From assembly GCA_030123625.1 (NCBI GenBank), contig CP126121.1, forward strand, positions 3,264,179-3,328,178: a stretch of 64,000 nucleotides of DNA, given 5' to 3'. Positions within the stretch are counted from its first letter, which is position 1. Each line of letters opens with the position of its first letter. The notes under the pieces were generated by a model. It had not been told where the DNA came from and did not search any database. It saw only the letters and a program-made list of their open reading frames with translations. Source of the stretch: Nitrospira sp. GTDB taxonomy: Bacteria > Nitrospirota > Nitrospiria > Nitrospirales > Nitrospiraceae. Position numbers and translations under genes: made by a program. This document shows positions 1 through 9,517 of this stretch, in pieces.

Positions 1-1881
1 ATCCGCCAGGATCATGCGAATCAACAATTTCGTATAGACGGCGTGCCGATCCCGGAGGGGGTCAGCTCGACCTTCACCGATGTGATTTCGCCCCGAATGT
101 GGGAACGTGCGGATATCATCCTCGGCGGAATGGAGGCGCAGTATGGCAATAAGTCCGCGGTTATAGTGGATATCACCAGCAAGAGCGGCACACATCCCTC
201 CTTCGGCTCTGCACAAATCTTCGGCGGTTCGAACCGGACCGTCAACCCGTCGTTCGAGTACGGCGGCACGATCGGCGAGAAGTTTCGCTATTATGCGCTC
301 AACAGCTATACGGCGACAAATCGCGGGATCGAGCCGCCGACGCTCGGCCATTCGGTCTTTCATGATCAGAGTGAACGCAATCAGACGTATCTGCGGGGGG
401 ATTACCAACATGATAATCACAACAGCCTGAGTTGGGTGTTCATCAACGCGGTGGCCAAATACCAAATCCCCACCGTTCCCGGTTTGGGCCTCGACGAGGA
501 CGTGCTGCCGCTTCTTCGAGCACAGAACCCGACATTCTCACCGGTCGCCTCTCAATCCGTGGACCAGAACCAGAAAGAGAATTCACAATACACTCATCTC
601 GTGTGGCGTCATGACATCAACCCGAGCAATTTTTTTCAACTGGCCGGGTTTTTGAGAAATAGCTATGCGAACTTCAGTACAGATCCGTTGAACGCATTGG
701 CATATACGCTAGACCAGCAGACGGCGAATCAGAAACGGAAGGCATACTCGCTGGGGACGCGACTCGATTATTCCTGGATTCCCAGCACAAGCCACCTGAT
801 CAAAACAGGATTTCAGTTGGAATACACCAATGCGCAGAATCAGTTTCAATTATTTGACTTTGCCGTTGATCCGGTGTCGGGCCTGCCTACAGGACCGGTT
901 ATCAGTCAAACTGCCGCGAATACCAACATCCAAAAACGGGTAGGGATGTGGATTCAAGACCAATGGACCCTGACTGATTCCTTGATCTTGAATGTGGGTG
1001 TGCGCGGCGATGTGATTCAAAGTTTCTACAATGAAGGACAGTTGAGCCCACGCGTCGGGGTGACATACAAGTTGAACCGGTCCAACGTCTTCCATGCCTA
1101 CTATGGACGGCTGTTCACGCCTCCGAATGTCGAGCAGATCGCGTTTACCAAAGTGAATCTCGAAGGGACCACTGCACAACCGGACGATCCGACGGGATTC
1201 AGGCCTAGGGCGGAGCGCTCGCACTATTTTGAAGTGGGCAGTTATCATGCACTCAACAGCTGGGCCACCCTCGAACTGACGGCCTATTACAAGCGAAATC
1301 ACTTTCAGTCGGATGCCGGTCAGTTTGGGACCACTCCGATGCTCAACTTCTTCGCCTTTCGGTGGGGCTATCAAATGGGCATCGATGGTGCGCTCAAAAT
1401 GCAACTCACCGAGGACCTCAGCATGCGTGGCAATGTGGCGTGGGGTCGATGCAAGGCCAATGGCCTGCAATCGGGGCAGTACCTTCTGGATGCGAAGGAG
1501 ATTGCGGACATTCATACAGCGGGCGGCGTCTTCTGCGATCATTCGCAGTCGATCACGAGTTCGGCGGTCGTGGCCTATCGATTTCCGTTCAAGACGATGT
1601 TGTCGGGACAAATGCTCTATGGGTCCGGCTTGCGGACCGCAGCAAATGATCAGGCCTTCACGAACTCCTCACACTTTCAGTCCTGGACCATCTACAATGT
1701 TTCAATCAGTCACACATTCACGCTGCCGTGGGATCAGCAAAAAATGCTGGTGGGATTCGACGTCGTCAATTTGCTCGACCAGAAGTACTTCTACAACACC
1801 GGCGGAGGCGGTATCGGCCTCGGTATCGCCCATGCAGGGATGCCTCGATCCTTTTTCTTCCGTGCGCAGTGGTTTTTCTGA
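1..1881 (+). CDS. TonB-dependent outer-membrane receptor, 5' end outside window
   Basis: The frame is already open at base 1, so the signal peptide, TonB box and any N-terminal accessory domain lie upstream. About 626 residues are visible. They begin inside a plug domain (RIDGVPIPEG, then ILGGMEAQYGNKS and VDITSKSG). A long series of aromatic, Asn/Thr-rich alternating strands follows, with barrel-like turns such as NVGVRGD and SPRVGVTYKL. The protein ends in FRAQWFF, an aromatic terminus typical of outer-membrane barrels. The family imports metal chelates, cobalamin or similar ligands with energy from TonB-ExbB-ExbD. The substrate cannot be read from the sequence. A TonB-domain gene follows 12 bp downstream. 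Confidence 0.92.
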   Translation: MRQDHANQQFRIDGVPIPEGVSSTFTDVISPRMWERADIILGGMEAQYGNKSAVIVDITSKSGTHPSFGSAQIFGGSNRTVNPSFEYGGTIGEKFRYYALNSYTATNRGIEPPTLGHSVFHDQSERNQTYLRGDYQHDNHNSLSWVFINAVAKYQIPTVPGLGLDEDVLPLLRAQNPTFSPVASQSVDQNQKENSQYTHLVWRHDINPSNFFQLAGFLRNSYANFSTDPLNALAYTLDQQTANQKRKAYSLGTRLDYSWIPSTSHLIKTGFQLEYTNAQNQFQLFDFAVDPVSGLPTGPVISQTAANTNIQKRVGMWIQDQWTLTDSLILNVGVRGDVIQSFYNEGQLSPRVGVTYKLNRSNVFHAYYGRLFTPPNVEQIAFTKVNLEGTTAQPDDPTGFRPRAERSHYFEVGSYHALNSWATLELTAYYKRNHFQSDAGQFGTTPMLNFFAFRWGYQMGIDGALKMQLTEDLSMRGNVAWGRCKANGLQSGQYLLDAKEIADIHTAGGVFCDHSQSITSSAVVAYRFPFKTMLSGQMLYGSGLRTAANDQAFTNSSHFQSWTIYNVSISHTFTLPWDQQKMLVGFDVVNLLDQKYFYNTGGGGIGLGIAHAGMPRSFFFRAQWFF

Positions 1882-1893
1882 TACAAGCATCGC

Positions 1894-2355
1894 ATGAGAG
1901 TGGTATTGAACAGCATGATGAGAGCAAGCGAGAGGGTTGTCCTCCATTGTGCGCTGTGTGTCTGTCTCTGGCCGGCCGTGGTCCACGCCGCGACCGGCGA
2001 TGAGGCGACGCACGAAAGCGACCATCAGGAAGACCTCTTGGAGCTGCCCGAAGTGCATGTGCACGGGTTGCCGCTCAATAAGGATCAGCAACAGGGGCCC
2101 GTCCCACGTTCCACGCCCTGGCCCGGGATTCCTCCCGCGTTGGATGGCAAAGTCATCGACGATTGGATGAAGGTCAGAATGTTGGTGAGCAAGGAGGCGA
2201 AGGTGACCGTGGTGGTACTGGAACCGGCGCAGCACCGAGAACTCACTCAGTCGGGCATCGCTGCGCTGAAGAAATGGACCTTCGATCCCCAAATGAATGG
2301 GGACGATCCGGTCGACGGCGAGCTGACGGTCCGGATTCATTTCCGAACCAGATAA
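1894..2355 (+). CDS. Small secreted protein with TonB C-terminal-like domain
   Basis: 153 residues. An N-terminal hydrophobic segment ending in VVHAA looks like a cleavable signal peptide. The C-terminal third (ALKKWTFDPQMNGDDPV, then a beta strand ending VRIHFRTR) matches the TonB_C pattern, in which a Trp-x-Phe-x-Pro strand precedes a G-x-P-V turn. It lacks the Pro-rich spacer and membrane anchor of a full TonB, so it is probably a periplasmic partner of the adjacent receptor rather than an energy transducer. The start is uncertain: ATG 1894 is used, but ATG 1915 is possible and neither has a strong ribosome site. Co-transcription with the receptor is likely. Confidence 0.7.
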   Translation: MRVVLNSMMRASERVVLHCALCVCLWPAVVHAATGDEATHESDHQEDLLELPEVHVHGLPLNKDQQQGPVPRSTPWPGIPPALDGKVIDDWMKVRMLVSKEAKVTVVVLEPAQHRELTQSGIAALKKWTFDPQMNGDDPVDGELTVRIHFRTR

Positions 2356-2420
2356 AAGGTCACTGTTCAAAAGTCGTTGGACAGGAATCAGCAAAATCCT
2401 GATAATGATTCTTTCTATAA

Positions 2421-2448
2421 CCGATGACTATTGACGACTGACCGATTA
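2421..2448 (+). repeat. Degenerate 7-bp tandem repeat before the PAP2 gene
   Basis: Four heptamers lie end to end: CCGATGA, CTATTGA, CGACTGA, CCGATTA. The last runs into the ATG of the next gene. Similar period-7 tracts occur at 23021 and 39238. No clear Shine-Dalgarno motif is left between the tract and the start codon. Confidence 0.5.
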
Positions 2449-3032
2449 TGACGTGGGACGAATCTCTCTTTCTGGCGATCAACGGCTTGTCAGGTCGATC
2501 GGTGACTGCCGATCACTTTTTCCTCCAAATCGGAAATCGCAGCATGCTCTATGTGCCCGGAGCCTGCGCCATCGTCTATTGGATTTGGAATAATCGGCGA
2601 GAGGCCTTGTTGGGAGGTCCGGTTCTGGGAGCAGCGGTCGGACTGGCCGATTTTTTCGGGGGACAGCTCAAATGGGTTTTTGAACGGGTCAGGCCTTGCC
2701 GGGCGCTTACCGACGCAGTCAAAATCGAGCCGAACGGTTGTGGAGGCTTGTTCAGTTTTCCGTCGAATCATGCGGCCAACACCGCTGCAATCGCGTCGTT
2801 CTTACAGGTCCTCTATCCCCAATCAGGTTGGATCACCTGGCCGATCGTAGCGCTGATCGGGTTTGCCCGAGTGTATGTCGGCGCACATTATGTGACCGAT
2901 GTGCTCGGAGGGTGGATCCTCGGAGGTGTACTGGGTGGAGGGGCTGCGTGGGCGCTACTTCGCTGGCCTCGGTTCAGGAAGAGGTTGGAGTCCGTCATAA
3001 GACCGGCCAAGGAAGCGGGAGCTCAGTCCTAA
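2448..3032 (+). CDS. PAP2-family membrane phosphatase
   Basis: 194 residues with about five or six membrane segments. All three phosphatidic acid phosphatase motifs are present: K75-to-R82-P83 (KWVFERVRP), PSNH at 105-108, and R141 with H147 and D151 (ARVYVGAHYVTD). Family members hydrolyse lipid phosphates such as undecaprenyl pyrophosphate or phosphatidic acid at the outer face of the cytoplasmic membrane. The third motif has Ala in place of the usual Ser before Arg. The gene converges with the CobW-type gene, their stops lying 3 bp apart. A role in undecaprenyl-phosphate recycling is plausible given the nearby glycan genes, but that is inference. Confidence 0.88.
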   Translation: MTWDESLFLAINGLSGRSVTADHFFLQIGNRSMLYVPGACAIVYWIWNNRREALLGGPVLGAAVGLADFFGGQLKWVFERVRPCRALTDAVKIEPNGCGGLFSFPSNHAANTAAIASFLQVLYPQSGWITWPIVALIGFARVYVGAHYVTDVLGGWILGGVLGGGAAWALLRWPRFRKRLESVIRPAKEAGAQS

Positions 3033-3035
3033 TGT

Positions 3036-4004
3036 TTAGAAAGTTCCCGGTTGGTGTTCTACCGTGGCTAGGAGATCAGCCCGCAGACGCTCCACATCGT
3101 ACCCTCGTCCGATAAACACCAGCGCAGGCTCCGGTTCGTCCAACAGCGTGAGCGGCGTGATCGTGGCCTGTCCCGGCAACGCATATTGGAATTCTTGCAG
3201 CTTCGATTCCTGCGCAAATCGGAAATAACCTTTCGCCCGCTCGAGTTCTTTGGGGAACGTCTTGATCCAAGCCAGAAATCGCTGGCGATCCAGCGGACCA
3301 GGCAACGGGATCGTGATAGCGATGGGATGGTACGCCGCACGTTGAGGGGAGCCACGACGCGATTTGCTGAACTGCACATTCGTCGGTGCCGTTTGTTTCG
3401 TCGATGGATGTTGAGCCAAAAGATTGGCGACATCAAGCCGCGCGTGCGATGTCTCCCACAGGCGGGCGTAGGGGTTTTGTTCGAGAATACCGGCGCGGAA
3501 CCGCTCCCAGTGGCCTGGGACATAGAGGTCCCGCTTGTTCAAGATCAGTTCATCGGCACAGCGGATCGCTTGTGCTGTCACATAGGCGCTAGAATGGCTT
3601 TCCTCCGTCGAGACCGGATGCAGAAGCGCCATGACTCGTTCAAGGGAAGCCAATCGCGCCGTGTACATATCGGTCACCGCATCGATCACTTCAGCCGGAT
3701 CGGCAAGCCCCGAGCATTCCAGAATCAGCACATCCGATCCATGATCGCGCACCAGCTGCGCGATGCCCCAGGAGAGATCTTCCTTCGTGTCGCAACAGAC
3801 ACAACCCCCGGCTAAGTTCATGACTTGTTCGGCCAGTGTGCCGGCCCGAGGGCCATCGATGCTGACCGACCCGACCTCGTTCATCAAGACACCGGTTCGT
3901 CGACCCTGGGCTTTCCAATGCTCCAACAGCCGCATCAGCAGCGTCGTCTTTCCAGCGCCGAGAGAGCCGCAGAGGATGTAGAAGGGAACAGAAGTTACGG
4001 TCAT
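3036..4004 (-). CDS. CobW/COG0523-family GTPase (metal chaperone)
   Basis: 322 residues from the ATG at 4004, which has a GAGG motif 5 nt upstream. An upstream in-frame GTG at 4055 would add 17 unlikely residues. The P-loop GSLGAGKTT lies at 13-21. The family-defining CxCC metal site (GGCVCCD) has cysteines at 68, 70 and 71. NKRD supplies guanine specificity. The C-terminal half carries a CobW-C-like domain ending near YDVERL. COG0523 proteins deliver Zn, Co or other metals to client enzymes using GTP. No zinc-box or cobalamin gene adjoins it, so the metal is unknown. The histidine-rich tract seen in some members is absent. Confidence 0.87.
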   Translation of the reverse strand: MTVTSVPFYILCGSLGAGKTTLLMRLLEHWKAQGRRTGVLMNEVGSVSIDGPRAGTLAEQVMNLAGGCVCCDTKEDLSWGIAQLVRDHGSDVLILECSGLADPAEVIDAVTDMYTARLASLERVMALLHPVSTEESHSSAYVTAQAIRCADELILNKRDLYVPGHWERFRAGILEQNPYARLWETSHARLDVANLLAQHPSTKQTAPTNVQFSKSRRGSPQRAAYHPIAITIPLPGPLDRQRFLAWIKTFPKELERAKGYFRFAQESKLQEFQYALPGQATITPLTLLDEPEPALVFIGRGYDVERLRADLLATVEHQPGTF

Positions 4005-4278
4005 ATTCCTCGATGATGTAACACAAGTCCTTGTACCGGGATAGGTCTTGAACATGAAGGGTATCTTCTATGATCCTCCAGATTCATCGGGATTCAAGGC
4101 TTGGACCGTCATTGAGATTTCTCTCCAAAGGGACAACATACCTACACGCTCACCGCTGTATACGCAAGGATGCCTTCGCCAGTACCTTACATACACGGTC
4201 AGGATGAGAATCTCACCAAGAGTTTGAATCGATATCAATTTTGACTATGCCGAGTTGAATGAGAACCGACAGGAAATC

Positions 4279-5433
4279 TTAAGGCGCATTACGCGGCGTG
4301 GGGCGTATCGGACTGCCGCTGTGTTCCGATAGGCTCTTGTCAGTCAGTGAGGTCCGCTGGAGCTTTTCTTGATGCCTGCCGGCAGGCTTCACCACCAAAT
4401 ATTTGAGTATGGGAATCCTCGCTAATACAAACGTGAATAACACGGAAAAGATGTAGACCTCGACGGCGAGGATTACTCCGCGCAATGGAATTCCTATGAG
4501 GAAATTTACAGGCCCACGAACCGTATAGAGCACGAAGATATGGGAGAGGTACACTCCCAACGTGAATTGGGCAAGAAATGGGAAGGGGGTAGATTCCCCC
4601 AATGTAGGCTCTGCGATCGCCAGTGTGAAAATGCCCATACTCAGGAGAATTGCTCCGAGGAAATGATGGTGGTGAATCGTCTCGCGCGAACTGTGGAAAA
4701 CAGCATCCATAACCGTCCCTTCTATTAGTACGAGGGCATACCCTCCTACAATCAGACTGCACGCCAGGGCCGTAGAGAGCGGGTCACGTCCCGCAAGCCA
4801 CCATCCTATGGCGGTGAGGAGGGTGGCGGTCATCCACAATCCGGGGTGGATAGTGGTGTTTACAAAGTACCCACCGAAGGTTTCCTGGGCGAGACCCCCT
4901 ACATAAATACTGATGATCAATGGAATCAGATACCGCTCCAGTCGGTAGACGGCCATCAGAGTCAACGTGACAAGGCTGAACATCAGGGCGGGCAGAAACC
5001 AGAGAGGTCCGAAGGGACGATTGCCCTCTAAGAATAGACTGATATTCTGGTCCGCGAGGATATGCAGATTCTTGAGCGCCTCAGCGTAAAACGGCTGCCA
5101 CAAGCCGTGCTGGAACACTTCGACGGGCCAGTTAGGTGGAGTGACGATATAGATACATGTCCACGCGAGGAACATCCAGGTCAGAGGACACCCATACCGA
5201 CGCAATTGAGCGACCGGATTTCCAGTCGCCAGTACAGACTGCCGAAAGTAAAACCCAGCCGTGATCAGGAAGTATGGCACTCCCACCCACCAGATCAGAT
5301 GACCCGTGAGCTCAAGCGGGAGGTTCTTGCCCTCAAGCTGGGAGAGAGTGTTGACAAGCCCGGTATGCCAAAGAATCACGGAGAAGATAGCCGGTACCCG
5401 AAACGTTTCGATGCTGGCTAGGCGTCTCGTCAT
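4279..5433 (-). CDS. Acyltransferase family 3 membrane protein
   Basis: About 384 residues with roughly ten hydrophobic segments. The first helix contains FRVPAIFSVILWH, the family block with the putative catalytic His. This family transfers acetyl, succinyl or other acyl groups to extracytoplasmic glycans or lipids. There is no C-terminal SGNH domain, unlike the homologue at 57957-60062. ATG 5433 is chosen; a GTG at 5457 is also possible and neither has a clear ribosome site. It stands alone between a CobW gene and a 590-bp non-coding stretch, and probably decorates a surface polysaccharide. Confidence 0.8.
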   Translation of the reverse strand: MTRRLASIETFRVPAIFSVILWHTGLVNTLSQLEGKNLPLELTGHLIWWVGVPYFLITAGFYFRQSVLATGNPVAQLRRYGCPLTWMFLAWTCIYIVTPPNWPVEVFQHGLWQPFYAEALKNLHILADQNISLFLEGNRPFGPLWFLPALMFSLVTLTLMAVYRLERYLIPLIISIYVGGLAQETFGGYFVNTTIHPGLWMTATLLTAIGWWLAGRDPLSTALACSLIVGGYALVLIEGTVMDAVFHSSRETIHHHHFLGAILLSMGIFTLAIAEPTLGESTPFPFLAQFTLGVYLSHIFVLYTVRGPVNFLIGIPLRGVILAVEVYIFSVLFTFVLARIPILKYLVVKPAGRHQEKLQRTSLTDKSLSEHSGSPIRPTPRNAP

Positions 5434-6024
5434 GAGGTTCGTTTTCCGATCAAACACATGCTCAACGTCCTTGCAAAGCAGGGCTCATTCTTGCTGATGA
5501 CCATCGGCAGAGGATTGGAACGATATCGATAAGATCGCACTAAGCGGGTCGTGCGTGACCGCACTTCATAACGTTCTTGCCACCCATTGTCCGACCGACT
5601 CAATGTGAGGTATCTATGAGTTGCAAATGAATATTAGGGAAACTTGGGATTCACTGTGTGTCCAGTGATGGCTCCAGGGTGAGTTGCCACAATCCTTGTT
5701 TGGATGTAATCAAAATCGGTGCCAGCCTTCGCTTCGGTAGACAGAGGCATCCGATTATGCTCTGTTTTGAATTGATCCGAGAATGAGCTATCGAGTTGCA
5801 TTACGAACGCTCATCAACGTTCATCATGCGGATGCAGGCTGGTATCGGCTCTCATTGAATGCAGACGATCTCCACACGTGATCTACTTCGCTCCAGGAGA
5901 CAGGCTGTCTTGCTAAATCTGGATGTAGGCTCAGGCTATGATTGATGGGTACAACGAGGACTAGGTGTTTAGTCTCACTTTGTGATGGTGTAGATTATTC
6001 TGCGCTACCAACGAAGAAGGAGTT
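5434..6024. other. Intergenic stretch, no gene recognised
   Basis: About 590 bp with stops in all frames and no convincing coding sequence. It separates the acyltransferase from a broken IS481-like transposase and probably contains degraded DNA from past insertions. I saw no tRNA or clear terminator. Confidence 0.5.
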
Positions 6025-6624
6025 ATGGGACAAGTTTTGCACGGAAGCGCCAAGACTACGCACGCGGTCAGAGCGGCAATACAACGATCGCACGCTACGC
6101 TCAAAGAATTAGCTCAGCACTACAATGTCAATCCCACGACCGTTGCGAAATGGAAGAAGCGGAGCATTATTCATGATGCGCCGATGGGGCCCCAGAAGGT
6201 TGCCTCGACGGTCCCAACATCAGAAGAGGAAGCGATGTGTGTGGCCTTTCGCCAGCATACGCTGCTGTCTTTGGATGACTGTTTGTATGCGTTGCAACCT
6301 ACCATTCCCAGCCTGTCCCGGTCAGCCTTGCCTCGCTGTTACCAGCGCCACGGTATCAGCCGGTTGCCGGATGAGGAAGACGCGAACCCGATAAAGAAGA
6401 AATTTAAAAAGTACCCCATCGGATACTCTCATCTCGACATTGCCGAAGTGCCCACCGAAGCAGGCAAGTTGTACCTCTTCGTGGCCATTGACCGCACCTC
6501 AAAGTTCGCGTACAGAGCGATTCCCCGATCGTGGTATTGCTTAGTTTCATCGAGTTCAGACCAGTATAAACAAGTTAACAACCTTAGAGCCTATCAGCGA
6601 ATGCAAAATCCATCTGTCAGTTAG
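6025..6624 (+). pseudogene. Truncated IS481-like transposase
   Basis: The first about 165 codons look like an IS481-family transposase. A helix-turn-helix segment (LKELAQHYNVNPTTVAKWKKR) is followed by the start of the DDE core, with HLDIAEVPTEAGKLYLFVAIDRTSKF carrying the first catalytic Asp. Similarity stops near base 6530 after YRAIPRS. The rest is unrelated sequence up to a chance stop, so the second and third catalytic residues are missing. It lies just before the methyltransferase at 6634 and marks the upstream edge of the glycan cluster. No inverted repeats were identified. Confidence 0.78.
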
Positions 6625-6633
6625 GAGATTGAA

Positions 6634-7371
6634 TTGAGCGAATGTTATTCGGGAGTTGAAAACCTCGAAGTCATGCAGGAGGCACATAATTATAATAATT
6701 ATTTGCTGAACCTTGTGGTTTCAGAAGCCCGTGATGCTGCTGTCGCTGTAGATTTTGGGGCAGGAATTGGAACATTTGCGAGCGAATTACGCAAGTATGG
6801 CACTCGCGTGATTTGTGTCGAGCCGGATTTGTCATTGTGCCGAAGATTGAAGGTAATGAAGTTCGAAGCGTATGATTCACTGGTCTCCATTCCAGAGAAA
6901 TCAGTTCCTTACATCTATTCACTAAATGTGTTGGAGCACATCGAAGATGATGTGGGAGCCTTACAGGAGTTATTTCGTCGCTTAAGGCCTGGAGGGAGAC
7001 TGCTGATCTACGTACCTGCGTTTGAGATTCTGTTCTCATCTGCTGACAAACGAGTCGGCCATAAGAGACGATACACAAAAAACGCACTCGTACGGCGTTT
7101 GGAGTCGGCTGGTTTTCAAGTGGAGCAGGCAAGGTATATCGATAGCTTGGGGTTTGGAGTAGCCTTACTGTTCAAATTCATTGGCGACAGAGACGGGCGA
7201 GTGAACCCTCTGGCATTAAAGGTATTCGACAGGTGGATTTTCCCACTTAGTATCACTTTGGATCGCCTGATGAAGCGTATGGCAGGGAAAAATGTCCTAG
7301 CTCTTGCGCGCCGTCCGCAGGATGTCACTCTAGCAGAGTCAGCTGCTCAATCTTCTCCGGTGGCTTTATGA
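6634..7371 (+). CDS. Class I SAM-dependent methyltransferase
   Basis: 245 residues from a TTG start with AGGAG at 6623-6627. Motif I is VDFGAGIGTFASEL (about residues 39-52), and the acidic end of strand two is CVEPD. A post-motif NVLEHIEDD and LRPGGRLLIYVPAF are typical of Methyltransf_11/12. The C-terminal third, with GHKRRYTKNALVRRLESAGF, matches methyltransferases found in polysaccharide and lipid-linked glycan clusters. It begins a run of same-strand genes (methyltransferase, GT2, methyltransferase, GT39-like). The acceptor is unknown; a sugar or lipid precursor is the best guess. Confidence 0.82.
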   Translation: MSECYSGVENLEVMQEAHNYNNYLLNLVVSEARDAAVAVDFGAGIGTFASELRKYGTRVICVEPDLSLCRRLKVMKFEAYDSLVSIPEKSVPYIYSLNVLEHIEDDVGALQELFRRLRPGGRLLIYVPAFEILFSSADKRVGHKRRYTKNALVRRLESAGFQVEQARYIDSLGFGVALLFKFIGDRDGRVNPLALKVFDRWIFPLSITLDRLMKRMAGKNVLALARRPQDVTLAESAAQSSPVAL

Positions 7372-7429
7372 ATAGGGGAGTGTGAGACGGGCGCAGAAAC
7401 CATACTGAGCCGAGAATTGGAGGTTGGTC

Positions 7430-8440
7430 ATGACTTGGTCTGAATCCTCACTGGTAGGTAGTCAAGAACGGGGTTCTGTGATCGCCTCAGGTCCAGATCA
7501 GCGGTCCATACCCAAACCCAAGATTGCCGTCATTATCCCTTGCTACAACGAGGAAGCGGCAATAAGGGAAGTCATCGTTAGGTTCCGGCAGGAACTTCCA
7601 CATGCAGACATCCATGTGTTCGACAATAATTCCACGGATTGCACTGTTGAGATAGCATTACAGGCCGGCGCCACAGTTTCATACGAGACACGGCAGGGAA
7701 AGGGACACGTGGTGAGAGCGATGTTCAAAAAAGTCGATGCTGATATCTATATCATGGTAGACGGGGACATGACTTACCCCCCTGATAAAATACACGAGCT
7801 ATTATCTCCAGTGTTGCTTGGCCGAGCAGATATGGTGGTTGGATCGAGATTGTTATCATCGGCGACAATGATGAAAGTTCCGAATCAGTTGGGAAATTTG
7901 TTCTTTCGTAGAGCCATTAATACTACCTTCGGGAGTAATCTCACTGATATTTTATCAGGTTACCGAGTGATGACCCGCGACCTTGTCCGAAGCATAGCGA
8001 TCCTTTCGGAAGGATTTCAGATCGAAACGGAACTTACGATACAGGCCTTACACCACAAAATGCGAATAGTCGAAGTGCCGGTCACACTCAGCGAACGTCT
8101 GCCCGGCAGTAAATCGAAAATCTCTGTGGTTACGGATGGATTCAAAATCCTATGGACGATACTTGATCTCTATAGAACCTACCGGCCGCTAACGGTTTTC
8201 GGCGGGGCGGGTCTCCTCATGATTGGAGTTGGAATCATTCTAGGGGCCATTGTGGTCTTTGAATTCATCGAAACAGGATTTGTACAACGCTTCCCCACCG
8301 CCATTCTTTCCTCAGCATTGGTGTTGGCAGGGCTTCTTGCAATTTCGGTTGGTCTCATCCTGAATACGCTCATGAGGAGTTTTCGAGAGGTACAGCACAA
8401 GATTCTTGCCCTCGACCATCGGTTCAGTGAAAGACGCTGA
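7430..8440 (+). CDS. GT2 glycosyltransferase, polyprenyl/dolichyl-phosphate sugar synthase type
   Basis: 336 residues from ATG 7430, with TTGGAGG six bases upstream. The GT-A fold shows IAVIIPCYNEEAAI, then VFDNNSTD, and the metal-binding DxD as VDGDMTYPPD. LSGYRVMTRD is the acceptor-side motif of DPM1-like enzymes. Two C-terminal membrane helices follow at about residues 255-325. These enzymes move a sugar from a nucleotide donor to polyprenyl phosphate, giving the lipid-linked sugar used by GT-C enzymes. A GT39-like GT-C protein lies two genes downstream and fits as its user. Confidence 0.87.
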   Translation: MTWSESSLVGSQERGSVIASGPDQRSIPKPKIAVIIPCYNEEAAIREVIVRFRQELPHADIHVFDNNSTDCTVEIALQAGATVSYETRQGKGHVVRAMFKKVDADIYIMVDGDMTYPPDKIHELLSPVLLGRADMVVGSRLLSSATMMKVPNQLGNLFFRRAINTTFGSNLTDILSGYRVMTRDLVRSIAILSEGFQIETELTIQALHHKMRIVEVPVTLSERLPGSKSKISVVTDGFKILWTILDLYRTYRPLTVFGGAGLLMIGVGIILGAIVVFEFIETGFVQRFPTAILSSALVLAGLLAISVGLILNTLMRSFREVQHKILALDHRFSERR

Positions 8441-8528
8441 TCAAATCGTTTGTTAGTCACATGTGGCAATTTGACAAGGATAAGCGAGCACATGGTGATT
8501 GTGCGTAGCGGCCGGGAAATAAGAACAG

Positions 8529-9389
8529 ATGCCTGATAAATCATTATTTAGAGACTCAGAAACCTTTTACAATGAACGCTCGTGGGGGGCGCACGGGATC
8601 AAACAGTCGAAGGATTTACCAACCCTAAAACTTCTCTATCTTCTAGACCTGTTAAAAAAGGGGGATGCTCTCAACGCATCTTTACTTGAGGTCGGATGTG
8701 GCAGCGGGAGGATTATAGCCAGTATCTGGGAAAGGTATAGAAACTTTAGGCTGACAGGGCTGGATCGAAGTAAGGAACAGCTTAGAATTGCTTATCATGC
8801 TAATCAATCGAAGGAAGTCAGCTTTGTACTTGGAGACGGCGAACAATTACCCTTCAAAGACGAGACGTTTGACTATGTCGCCATTTTTGATTTTCTCGAA
8901 CACATCCCCAATCCGATAGTGGCAATACGAGAAGCCAGGCGTGTGCTGAAGCAAGAGGGGTATTTGTATGCCTTCATCCCAGCAGAGGGGCAGCCAAACA
9001 GCATTTATCGGATATCGCAGAAATTGTTCGGCGTCCATTTCAAGGAGCTAACCTGTGGCCATATTCAACAGTTTACACTTCGGGAGCTCGAACAAATCGT
9101 CGGGCATCATTTCCGGATTATAGATAAGAAGTACAGCTATCACGTGCTTGGAAGTATGATGGATTACACAATGTTTGCACTATTGCTGAACAAGCGGATA
9201 GCTGAGGTGTTTTGGGCTGAAAACAAGTATTACCAGGGATCGAAAAGCGACCGTTCGATGGCAGCTCGTGCGCTCAACGTCCTCCTTACTTTGGGCAATG
9301 CGATCGCCTTTTACGAGTCAAAGCTACTGAAAAATACCAGAATGTCCGCCTGCGGCATACATCTCACGGCTGTGAAAGTGGCTGACTAA
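8529..9389 (+). CDS. Class I SAM-dependent methyltransferase
   Basis: 286 residues. Motif I is LLEVGCGSGRIIASI (about residues 54-68), followed by TGLDRSKEQL, LGDGEQLPFKDETFDYV and FDFLEHIPNP, the ordered Methyltransf_11 blocks. LKQEGYLYAFIPAEGQ is the post-motif strand. It is more AT-rich than the flanking chromosome, approaching the composition of the next gene. It probably modifies the same glycan or lipid as its neighbours. The substrate cannot be deduced. Confidence 0.82.
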   Translation: MPDKSLFRDSETFYNERSWGAHGIKQSKDLPTLKLLYLLDLLKKGDALNASLLEVGCGSGRIIASIWERYRNFRLTGLDRSKEQLRIAYHANQSKEVSFVLGDGEQLPFKDETFDYVAIFDFLEHIPNPIVAIREARRVLKQEGYLYAFIPAEGQPNSIYRISQKLFGVHFKELTCGHIQQFTLRELEQIVGHHFRIIDKKYSYHVLGSMMDYTMFALLLNKRIAEVFWAENKYYQGSKSDRSMAARALNVLLTLGNAIAFYESKLLKNTRMSACGIHLTAVKVAD

Positions 9390-9500
9390 GAATCTATCTC
9401 AAAATAGTTGACCGCCTGAACCCCCTCTCCTACAAGTTCGGGCATGCTCTGCCTGTACGATAATCAATGGGAGCGGATTCGAGAACACGTATACTGCTCT
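9390..9500 (+). pseudogene. 5' fragment of an IS5-family transposase
   Basis: From ATG 9444 one frame reads MLCLYDNQWERIREH, resembling the N-terminus of IS5-family transposases (YxDxQWERIxxxLP). The similarity ends after about 16 codons, where the GT39-like gene begins. The fragment suggests an insertion sequence once sat at this junction and was mostly deleted. Confidence 0.4.
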
Positions 9501-9517
9501 CCTCTAACAGGGAGGTT

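Noticed and set aside
850..1611. Long open frame on the minus strand opposite the TonB receptor
   Set aside because: Low-complexity Arg/His-rich product with no motifs; a shadow of the well-supported receptor frame.
3186..3815. 209-codon plus-strand frame opposite the CobW gene
   Set aside because: No ribosome site or family motif; the minus-strand gene has the P-loop, CxCC and NKxD motifs.
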